Positions 8,629 through 14,806 of a stretch of DNA of 35,362 nucleotides are shown one piece after another (position 1 is the first letter of the stretch; each line of letters opens with the position of its first letter). The notes below the pieces were generated by a model that was given only the letters and a program-made list of their open reading frames with translations, ran no database searches and was not told the DNA's origin. The translations under genes were made by a program, and so were the position numbers. The stretch is from CAZXWN01 sp964644695 [NCBI: uncultured bacterium] (GTDB lineage: Bacteria; UBP4; UBA4092), in the NCBI GenBank assembly GCA_964644695.1, contig CAZXWN010000019.1:1-35362 (forward strand), given 5' to 3'.

Positions 8629-8826
8629 ATGATTAGGGGGGATTATTATTCGAATAGACGGGTTCAACGATTCCTAAAAGGGGTGCTAATATATGAATTT
8701 GGTGCGAATGATGAAAATATAAGAAAATCCATTGAACTAAATTTGTTTGACATTATGATTCTAATCAATTATTATAGTTTTCAGATAGCTAAGAGGTACT
8801 TTGAAGACCCTCCCCGGGTCGAGTAA
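8629..8826 (+). CDS. Doubtful small ORF (65 aa)
   Basis: An open frame starting MIRGDYYSNRRVQRFL and ending KRYFEDPPRVE. It has no Shine-Dalgarno, no recognisable domain and is AT-rich. The only support is a strong terminator about 50 bp after its stop with no other plus-strand gene upstream of it. It could be a small hypothetical or horizontally acquired protein, a gene remnant, or chance. I do not recognise it. Confidence 0.2.
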   Translation: MIRGDYYSNRRVQRFLKGVLIYEFGANDENIRKSIELNLFDIMILINYYSFQIAKRYFEDPPRVE

Positions 8827-8874
8827 GAGTACGGACGAGTTATCTACAAAACCCTAATTCCCTTTCCTTGTTGC

Positions 8875-8908
8875 CCGGTTTCGAACCCTTCGAGACCGGC
8901 TTTTTTTT
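8875..8908 (+). terminator. Strong Rho-independent terminator without an obvious gene
   Basis: CCGGTTTCGAA (8875-8885) and TTCGAGACCGG (8889-8899) form an 11-bp stem with one G-U pair and a CCC loop, followed by one C and eight T residues (8901-8908). It is too close to the TPR start to belong to that gene, so it marks the end of some transcript from within 8500-8870. Confidence 0.85.
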
Positions 8909-8938
8909 ATCATAGAATCGGGTGAGTAGGATAAACTA

Positions 8939-9538
8939 TTGAGGATGATAAAAGAATGGATACAGAGGCCGTGGAGATTTTCCCGAGTGGTGATACTGGG
9001 GTTGGCCTGTATTGTGGGCGGATTTCTCGGGGGAGTTATCTATTCCGACCGAGTCTATGAGTCATTGCAACAGCAGGACGGTGTTCAATCGGTTGGGATG
9101 CCGGAGGGACATCCGGATGTTATGGAGATGATGGACCCGGAACTTCAATCCTTATTAGAAAAGGCATCCCAGGTACCCCGAGACCCGTTTCTACAGAAGA
9201 AGCTGGGAAACAAGTTTGCGGAGATGGGATTGTATGAGCGAGCTGTGGGGTATTATGAAGCCTCGTTGAAATTAACAGGACATCAACCGGAAGTATGGGT
9301 AGACTGTGGAATCATGTATCGGAATCTGGGGCAGAAAGAAAAAGCGTTGAAATATATTCAGCGGGGATTAAAAGAGGATCCGAAACTGGCACTGGGATGG
9401 TATAACCTGGGGGTAGTGTTGTACCACGACATGAACAATCCGAAGGAAGCCAAGCGGGCGTGGCAGAAGTATATCCAAATGGAACCCACCACAAGTCAGT
9501 CCAGTTCACTGCAGGTCTGGTTGAAATCAGCGCACTGA
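8939..9538 (+). CDS. Membrane-anchored TPR protein
   Basis: A 199-residue protein with a basic N-terminus, one membrane segment (about 15-36, VVILGLACIVGGFLGGVIYS) and about three tetratricopeptide repeats (about 80-185, e.g. ERAVGYYEASLKL, EKALKYIQRGLKEDP, GWYNLGVVLYHD, AKRAWQKYIQMEP). The topology suggests TPRs facing the periplasm, acting as a protein-interaction scaffold, as in CcmH/NrfG-like proteins; the partner is unknown. The start is a TTG with TAGGA 7 nt upstream; the in-frame ATG two codons later (8945) has GAGG directly adjacent, which is too close. It follows the orphan terminator by 30 bp, so it needs its own promoter, but none is convincing. Confidence 0.85.
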   Translation: MRMIKEWIQRPWRFSRVVILGLACIVGGFLGGVIYSDRVYESLQQQDGVQSVGMPEGHPDVMEMMDPELQSLLEKASQVPRDPFLQKKLGNKFAEMGLYERAVGYYEASLKLTGHQPEVWVDCGIMYRNLGQKEKALKYIQRGLKEDPKLALGWYNLGVVLYHDMNNPKEAKRAWQKYIQMEPTTSQSSSLQVWLKSAH

Positions 9539-9592
9539 TATAAATATGAATGAGTGCTGTATGTGGCAGAGAGTAAATAGATGGACCACATT

Positions 9593-9646
9593 AAACGCAA
9601 GCAAGTTCCATATGAGGACTTGTTATAAATAACCAATTGCGTTTTT
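9593..9646 (+). other. Nested stem-loop, possible terminator
   Basis: AAACGCAA (9593-9600) pairs with TTGCGTTT (9637-9644), enclosing a second hairpin CAAGTTCC (9602-9609) with GGACTTG (9616-9622, one bulge) and an AT-rich strand. The outer stem ends in five T residues. It lies about 60 bp after the TPR stop and may end that transcript, though the long interior makes it atypical. Confidence 0.4.
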
Positions 9647-9697
9647 AGTTGTATAAATCCTACCGGTATTATTTTATTTTCATCGAATGGTTCAATA

Positions 9698-9726
9698 TTA
9701 ATAAGGGATGGGGAATAGTGTATAAT
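9698..9726 (+). promoter_or_regulatory. Promoter of the DUF5009-like gene
   Basis: TTAATA (9698-9703, four of six -35 bases), a 17-bp spacer and a perfect TATAAT (9721-9726). A start near 9733 would give a leader of about 45 nt carrying the GGTGGGAG ribosome site. Confidence 0.5.
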
Positions 9727-9778
9727 CGGTCAGACTGATAACAGTACTGACTTTAATAATTAGGTGGGAGTAATAAAT

Positions 9779-11098
9779 ATGTCATCATCGGCAGCCAAAC
9801 CGTCAGGTCGTGTCGAGGCCATTGATGCCTTTCGGGGCTTTACAATATTTGCCATGATTTTTGTAATCATGGTGGCGGGATACAAGAATCTTCCTTTTTT
9901 ATTTCCTCAGTTCGGGAGTGTTCCATTAACGACCTTCAAGCATGCGGGAGAAGGGGGTGACCCGGAGGAGTGGAGGCGATGGGAAGAATCTCATCCGGGG
10001 ACTCGGTGGTACATCGGGAATGTAAAATCGGTTAATGCGGATGGGACCTACAATGTTGCGGTGGATATCAACAGCACCACTCAGGAATTCCCCAAGTCGG
10101 TTGTATGGACAGGGAAGGTGATGAAGGCGGCGGACCCCAAGATTGAATATGCCGGTGATGAGGTTATCGGTGTTGAGAAAAACGGACAATGGACGTTTCA
10201 GCAGTCAGGCATCGGGGTAACCTTCTGTGATTTAGTGGCGCCGTTTTTTGTATTCATTGTGGGATTGTGTATTCCGTTATCAAGGATGGCCCGAGGAGAT
10301 GCCCGGTGGTGGAAACATGTTTTAATGAGGACAACAGGCTTAATCCTCCTAGGTGTACTTTATATTTCTCTGATATTAAAAGTGTCCTGGTGGTGGGGGA
10401 TTCTGCAGGCCATCGGAGTTGCCTATTTCATGGGCGCGGTAATTATGTTATTGCCAATGAGCGGCCGCTGGATCGCATTGGCGGCACTGGCAGGATTCCA
10501 CGCCTGGATGTCATTAAAGTTTCCGTGGTGGCTCACACTTGGAGAACCGGGAAAAGAGTTTTGGACTATCGTTGCACCGTTGGGAGATAAACTGCGGCCC
10601 CTGACTTTACACTGTACTCCATGGGGTTCCATCGGATATGGATTAACCACGATAGCGGGAACCTTTTTAGGGGAGGCGGTGGCAACAAAAGACCGAAAAC
10701 AAATCGTGTCCAAGTCCATCCTTTATGGAGTGATTTTCACAGCGATTGGATTAGTGATACATCAGTGGATCCCCATGCATAAAGACATCGTGTCTTCGAG
10801 TTATGGATTATTCACCGCCGGAATCGCCTGCTTCTTCTTCCTGGGATTTTATATGGTGATTGATATATTGGGCTGGAAGCAGGGATGGGTGTGGTTTTTG
10901 GGAGTCTTTGGTGCGAATGCATTGCTGGCCTATTTCATGCAACCTGTGGTGCGGATATTTCTGCAGGCCCTGGGGATATATTCAGGACTGGGTGGACAGG
11001 CAGGCTGGGGAGGAATGTATAAGGGAGTGTTATGGACATTATTATTGTGGTGTGTGGTGTTGGTCTGTAACCGGAAGAATATTTACTGGAAATTATAA
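9779..11098 (+). CDS. HGSNAT/DUF5009-type membrane acyltransferase with loop insertion
   Basis: A 439-residue polytopic protein (about ten membrane segments). The N-terminus RVEAIDAFRGFTIFAMIFVIM and the motif DLVAPFFVFIVGLCIPLS (151-168) are hallmarks of the heparan-alpha-glucosaminide N-acetyltransferase / NagX / DUF5009 family, which transfers acetyl groups across the membrane to a sugar amine. The HA motif that holds the catalytic His in human HGSNAT appears as KHA with His55. Family members normally pass almost directly from HAxWxG to the DLVFP motif; here about 85 extra residues (about 57-145, beta-rich, several short VxxD/GxW strands) intervene. The substrate is unknown. The start is ATG 9779, with GGGAG 8 nt upstream; an upstream GTG at 9764 overlaps that site. 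It ends 20 bp before a strong terminator. Confidence 0.85.
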   Translation: MSSSAAKPSGRVEAIDAFRGFTIFAMIFVIMVAGYKNLPFLFPQFGSVPLTTFKHAGEGGDPEEWRRWEESHPGTRWYIGNVKSVNADGTYNVAVDINSTTQEFPKSVVWTGKVMKAADPKIEYAGDEVIGVEKNGQWTFQQSGIGVTFCDLVAPFFVFIVGLCIPLSRMARGDARWWKHVLMRTTGLILLGVLYISLILKVSWWWGILQAIGVAYFMGAVIMLLPMSGRWIALAALAGFHAWMSLKFPWWLTLGEPGKEFWTIVAPLGDKLRPLTLHCTPWGSIGYGLTTIAGTFLGEAVATKDRKQIVSKSILYGVIFTAIGLVIHQWIPMHKDIVSSSYGLFTAGIACFFFLGFYMVIDILGWKQGWVWFLGVFGANALLAYFMQPVVRIFLQALGIYSGLGGQAGWGGMYKGVLWTLLLWCVVLVCNRKNIYWKL

Positions 11099-11117
11099 TT
11101 TAATAAACATACTTGAG

Positions 11118-11145
11118 AAGAGCCGTTTTTATGAACGGCTCTTTT
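11118..11145 (+). terminator. Rho-independent terminator of the DUF5009-like gene
   Basis: AAGAGCCGTT (11118-11127) pairs perfectly with AACGGCTCTT (11134-11143) around a six-base loop, and is followed by T residues and an AT-rich run. Confidence 0.9.
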
Positions 11146-11192
11146 AATTTATGAGCATAAGGTGCGAATGGAATTTGTAGTATTCCAGTTTG

Positions 11193-11205
11193 AGGTGTTA
11201 CACCT
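11193..11205. promoter_or_regulatory. 13-bp dyad AGGTGTTACACCT (copy 1)
   Basis: A perfect inverted repeat of six bases around a single central T, too tight for an RNA hairpin and thus of operator type. Just to the left, TGGAAT and ATTCCA form a second inverted repeat (11169-11187). An identical dyad lies at 18387-18399. A role is inferred only from symmetry. Confidence 0.3.
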
Positions 11206-11211
11206 TCCCCC

Positions 11212-11227
11212 TTCGTTTCTGGTTCGT
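11212..11227 (+). promoter_or_regulatory. TTCGT direct repeat pair, 11-bp period (site B)
   Basis: TTCGTTTCTGGTTCGT, followed by TGGTGA, matches site A in 15 of 16 core bases. It lies between convergent genes (DUF5009-like and SBBP1), where a promoter is not expected, and is part of the duplicated 309-bp block, so this copy may be passive. Confidence 0.4.
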
Positions 11228-11250
11228 TGGTGAGAGGGAAATTCCGAATG

Positions 11251-11279
11251 AAAACAAAAGGGCGGATGGTTATCCGCCC
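11251..11279 (-). terminator. Rho-independent terminator of SBBP1
   Basis: GGGCGGAT (11260-11267) and ATCCGCCC (11272-11279) form an 8-bp GC-rich stem with a 4-base loop. On the minus strand it is followed by TTTTGTTTT. It lies about 35 bp after the SBBP1 stop and is part of the 309-bp repeat. Confidence 0.9.
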
Positions 11280-11314
11280 GGTCAGATTATCAAAATTGTA
11301 TGAGAGATGATTTG

Positions 11315-14300
11315 TTACCAGAGAGACAGGTCTCCGAAGTAGGGGTCATCCAGATCCCGGAGGAAGTCGATATCACTGACATTGATTTTACCGACGACAT
11401 CGCTGTTAGCAATGAACTGGAATTGATGATAACTGTTTCGTCCAGGGCCGATGACATAATGATAACCATCGTTGATTCGGCCGAACTCCGCGGATGCCAT
11501 CAACTGCCCCCCGGTACTCCAGAAATCATAACTTCCATTGGAAGGGACTCCGTATAATGCCATGAGGACAATGGACCCATAGGAGTCCAGAGCGCCGGCC
11601 GTTTTTTCAACATAGGCCTTGAATCCGACTTCATGGTCCGGCATGGAACTGGGAGTATAGACTCCAGTATGGTTAAGTTGTGCGGTCAGTTTCTTACCGT
11701 ACTGGATGCCGGTTGTGGCTTTAGAGAAATCGAATTGAACCGCATCATCGACGATATTCAGAGGACAGTCGCCCTCGGTTGTGGACCAACCGTAGGACAG
11801 GTCTGTAAGACTTGAGAAACTACGGTAAGGATATTTCAAAGCACTTTGACTACGGGTATCAATGACATAAGGGATATCGTCCATAATATTTATTTCATCA
11901 ATATAGAGAACACTTTGTTTGGTGCCGGGTTTGAGAATTAGCTGTACATATCCCCTACCAGGTTCCTGGGTATATACGGGGGCTTCAATCCAAGTCCACA
12001 CGGTGGGTACTCCAAAGAGAATGTTACAAGCGATATCCACATGGGGACTGTTGGGGATTGTGCCGTTGAAGTTAAACAGTCCAACCTGGAGGTCATTATT
12101 GGGCGTTGGAGACATGAGTCTCATGCGGGCAATGCCCCATTGATTTTCACTATAATAACGCCATTGGTTAGTACTTGGAGTGAGTTTGATGGCCTGATTG
12201 GTTGAAGTAAAACTGAATCTCCAAACATCACTCGCGATTTGTCCTTTTGAGTCTATTATCTGGGGCAAGTATCCCCATTCTGGAGTAGCCGAATAATCGG
12301 CAAGCATTTCTTTTCCCCAGTCTCCCCAGACCCATTGGGTGGTATCCATCATGTCGCCAATCGGCAATTCATTCGACCAAGTATCAAACCGTTCTTTATC
12401 CATGTCCGGGCCATAGGGAGGTTCACTTTTGGGGGAAGCAATAATATCTACGGATAGACGGTACCCACGATAATAATAACCGGTGATACTCAAGAATAGG
12501 GTGGTTGGATTGATCCATGTGACATTAAGAAGTTTATGGTCATAGATCAAGGAACTGTCATTCCCAAAAGATTCCGGGATAGCAGGTCCGGCCGAGGAAG
12601 TGACATATTGTGACATGTCGATATAGACAGAACTGGTATAGGGAAATGCAAAATGGGGCAGCTTGGAAATTCGATAGGTGGTGATTTTAATGGGAATCCT
12701 AGCGGTGTTAATTTGACCTGAGGAATTCAGGTCAATGTATAAATAACCAGTAGTAGGTTGATTCCATGAACTTAGTGATATAGTTCCATTTGATAACGTT
12801 CCAAGTCCCAGAAAGTTGCCAGATAATGTATAGGGTCCTTGTCCCACCGGATCATAATCAGAGACAGCCAAGGCATTGGGAAGGGATTCTCCCAAGACTA
12901 ATTTGATGGCAGGGAAATCAATGGTACTGGACCCAAACACATGAATATAATTTATCTGACCGAAGGTTGTTGTGCTTAATGAATTTGCGACGGACAGACT
13001 GACGGAATATCGACCTGCAGTGGTATAGGTATGAGTTGGATTTTTAATTGTGGATGTTTGCCCATCCCCGAAATTCCAATTCCAGGAATTAGGGGCCCCC
13101 ATAGTTTCATCCATAAAAGGAACACTCAAAGGAGCCACACCCCGGACCGTTACTGATGAAAACTTTGGCTGAAGATACCAACCTGGCTTAACTTTGGCAA
13201 TAAATCCATCGTATGCACCACCCTTAAAAGTAGTCTGCAACGAATTTACAGTACAAGGGAATGCGGTAGATGACTCTGTCCATCCGGCAACCCACACACT
13301 CCCATCGAAACTTTGAGCAACACTGTAGGCATAATCATGATCTGGTCCACCAAAGAGTGTGGAATGAACCATTGTATTCGTTCGTGTATCCATCCGCACA
13401 ATGTAGATCTGGAACCTTCCATTCTGGGTCGTATCCATCGCGCCGGGACTGCAGGGGAAATAGGCTAACCCTCCAGTTTGTCCAATCAAAGTAACGAATC
13501 CAATTGTGTCTGTTGAAATATTCCATCCGGTTTCAGAATAGTTCCCTCCAATGAAAGTGGAGTAATCCAAACCACTGCCATCTGCTTTTAAAATTGTGAA
13601 GAGTCCATCCCCCAAACCGGTGTTGATTTTGTCATAAGCATTTGCTGTTACCGGGTAGTTTGTTGAACTCGAATATCCAGTGAGAATGAGTCTTCCATCA
13701 GGAAGAATGTCACTTCCCATCGAATAATCATCACTTGAGCCACCCAGGAAAGTGGAATAAATCAACGATGTACCGTCAGCACTTATTTTTAGAGCAAAAA
13801 CATCACTGTAACCACCATTGTAATTTGTATCATAAGCATTTAGTGTGACCGGGAAATTTGTTGAATTGGTTCCCCCCGCCAGTTGGATATTTCCATCAGC
13901 ATCAAGATTGATATTTTTGATATAAGTTTCATCACTGCTTCCCCCAATAAATGTGGAAAAGAGAACTGAATCGCAGGCATTGGTCAGTTTCATGAGGAAG
14001 ATGTCCAAGCCACCATTATAGGTTGTATCCAGTGCACTCACGGTGACTGGAAAGTTTGCTGAATTAGTTTGACCTGTGAGAAGGATGTCTCCGGTTGAAT
14101 CCAGTTTAATGCTTGAGATGGATTCATATCCCTGTCCACCCAAATATGAGCAATATTTGATTTGACTGCCATCTGAACTTAAGCGCATCAGGAAGGCATC
14201 ATTGGATCCTCCATAAAGGGCGGTACTAATCGCATGAGAGGTGACAGGTAAATCTGTAGAGTTGGTATATCCTGCCAATAATATATCCCCATTAGTATCG

Positions 14301-14653
14301 ATTGCTAATGTCTCACCCATGTCATTACCAGAACCCCCTAAAGGCCCGATTACATTCGAGACGGTTCCGTTATTATTCATCCTTAGAATGAAGGTGTCAT
14401 AATCTGGTTGAGTTGTTTTATCGGAATAAAAGCCTGAACTGATGGAATACATAACTGCCAGGACACCCCCATCTCCAGAAGGGATTATGTTACGAAAAAA
14501 GTCTCGGTCATTTCCCCCCAGAAGGGTGGAGTATTCAAGATAATTCGCGGTTTGTCCATTAGTTAGTTTTGCGGCATTTACGGGCGAGATAAGTGAAAGG
14601 ATAAGAACAGATAAAAATCCCAACAGAAAACGGTAAGGTTTATAGCAGGACAT
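11315..14653 (-). CDS. SBBP1: secreted SBBP beta-propeller/PKD protein (1112 aa)
   Basis: An exported protein: signal peptide about residues 1-28 (MSCYKPYRFLLGFLS...). Residues 38-495 hold seven SBBP-type repeats, each with a Y/F-S-T-x-LGGxxxD motif and a DxxGxxxLxGxTxSxxFPVT motif, predicted to form a seven-bladed beta-propeller. A PKD domain follows (about 496-577, NFGDGQTSTIKNPTHTY), then an 87-residue beta domain (about 578-662), and a long C-terminal region (about 663-1112) with two jelly-roll-like parts (WIEAPVYTQEPG...VLYIDEINI; DCPLNIVDDAVQFDFS) reminiscent of carbohydrate-binding modules. The start at 14653 has GGAGG 7 nt upstream; the frame is open 17 codons farther. It lacks the N-terminal domain usual in SBBP proteins, which is encoded separately at 22207-23028. 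Its last 112 or so codons are a mosaic of SBBP3- and SBBP2-identical DNA. Surface binding or adhesion is likely but unproven. Confidence 0.9.
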   Translation of the reverse strand: MSCYKPYRFLLGFLSVLILSLISPVNAAKLTNGQTANYLEYSTLLGGNDRDFFRNIIPSGDGGVLAVMYSISSGFYSDKTTQPDYDTFILRMNNNGTVSNVIGPLGGSGNDMGETLAIDTNGDILLAGYTNSTDLPVTSHAISTALYGGSNDAFLMRLSSDGSQIKYCSYLGGQGYESISSIKLDSTGDILLTGQTNSANFPVTVSALDTTYNGGLDIFLMKLTNACDSVLFSTFIGGSSDETYIKNINLDADGNIQLAGGTNSTNFPVTLNAYDTNYNGGYSDVFALKISADGTSLIYSTFLGGSSDDYSMGSDILPDGRLILTGYSSSTNYPVTANAYDKINTGLGDGLFTILKADGSGLDYSTFIGGNYSETGWNISTDTIGFVTLIGQTGGLAYFPCSPGAMDTTQNGRFQIYIVRMDTRTNTMVHSTLFGGPDHDYAYSVAQSFDGSVWVAGWTESSTAFPCTVNSLQTTFKGGAYDGFIAKVKPGWYLQPKFSSVTVRGVAPLSVPFMDETMGAPNSWNWNFGDGQTSTIKNPTHTYTTAGRYSVSLSVANSLSTTTFGQINYIHVFGSSTIDFPAIKLVLGESLPNALAVSDYDPVGQGPYTLSGNFLGLGTLSNGTISLSSWNQPTTGYLYIDLNSSGQINTARIPIKITTYRISKLPHFAFPYTSSVYIDMSQYVTSSAGPAIPESFGNDSSLIYDHKLLNVTWINPTTLFLSITGYYYRGYRLSVDIIASPKSEPPYGPDMDKERFDTWSNELPIGDMMDTTQWVWGDWGKEMLADYSATPEWGYLPQIIDSKGQIASDVWRFSFTSTNQAIKLTPSTNQWRYYSENQWGIARMRLMSPTPNNDLQVGLFNFNGTIPNSPHVDIACNILFGVPTVWTWIEAPVYTQEPGRGYVQLILKPGTKQSVLYIDEINIMDDIPYVIDTRSQSALKYPYRSFSSLTDLSYGWSTTEGDCPLNIVDDAVQFDFSKATTGIQYGKKLTAQLNHTGVYTPSSMPDHEVGFKAYVEKTAGALDSYGSIVLMALYGVPSNGSYDFWSTGGQLMASAEFGRINDGYHYVIGPGRNSYHQFQFIANSDVVGKINVSDIDFLRDLDDPYFGDLSLW
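11435..11650. repeat. 216-bp perfect repeat shared with SBBP2, copy in SBBP1
   Basis: Identical by eye to 14927-15142 (offset 3492), with mismatches at both flanking bases. It overlaps the SBBP3-identical 309-bp block in the 30 bp 11435-11464, which are common to all three genes. Confidence 0.93.
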
Positions 14654-14698
14654 AAAACAACCTCCAACAGAATCCCCGATTCGTTGGAAAAATATATA

Positions 14699-14742
14699 AA
14701 TCAAGGTAGATTAAATGTATAACGCATTCCGGATATTAGCAA
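14699..14742 (-). promoter_or_regulatory. SBBP1 promoter (shared SBBP promoter type)
   Basis: On the minus strand: TTGCTA (14737-14742), 15-bp spacer, TATACA (14716-14721), then CCTTGATT (14699-14706) near the expected start site. The predicted leader is about 55 nt. The same arrangement precedes SBBP2 and SBBP3. Confidence 0.6.
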
Positions 14743-14806
14743 GTCCGGTTTTTAACCCACTGGGACACTTGATGTTTGGGTTTCAGATTTTAAACAAGAG
14801 AATCTT

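Larger units (their letters stand above)
8422..8938. other. 517-bp AT-rich intergenic region
   Basis: Between the divergent UPF0182 and TPR genes. It holds the UPF0182 promoter, a 65-codon ORF of doubtful status (8629-8826) and a strong plus-strand terminator (8875-8908). Its AT-rich composition differs from the flanking genes. I see no tRNA fold, transposase remnant or known RNA motif. Confidence 0.6.
11156..11464. repeat. 309-bp perfect direct repeat, copy 1
   Basis: By base-by-base reading this segment is identical to 18350-18658 (offset 7194), then diverges sharply at both ends. It covers the last 150 bp of SBBP1 and 159 bp of downstream DNA, including the terminator, a TTCGT repeat pair and a 13-bp dyad. 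Confidence 0.95.

Noticed and set aside
8870-8910. tRNA T-arm-like sequence GGTTTCGAACCC
   Set aside because: The surrounding bases do not form acceptor, D or anticodon arms; the sequence is a terminator hairpin.
11300-11557. Plus-strand frame repeated at 18494-18697
   Set aside because: Its conservation is explained by the 309-bp DNA repeat on the SBBP coding strand; the two frames diverge at once beyond it.
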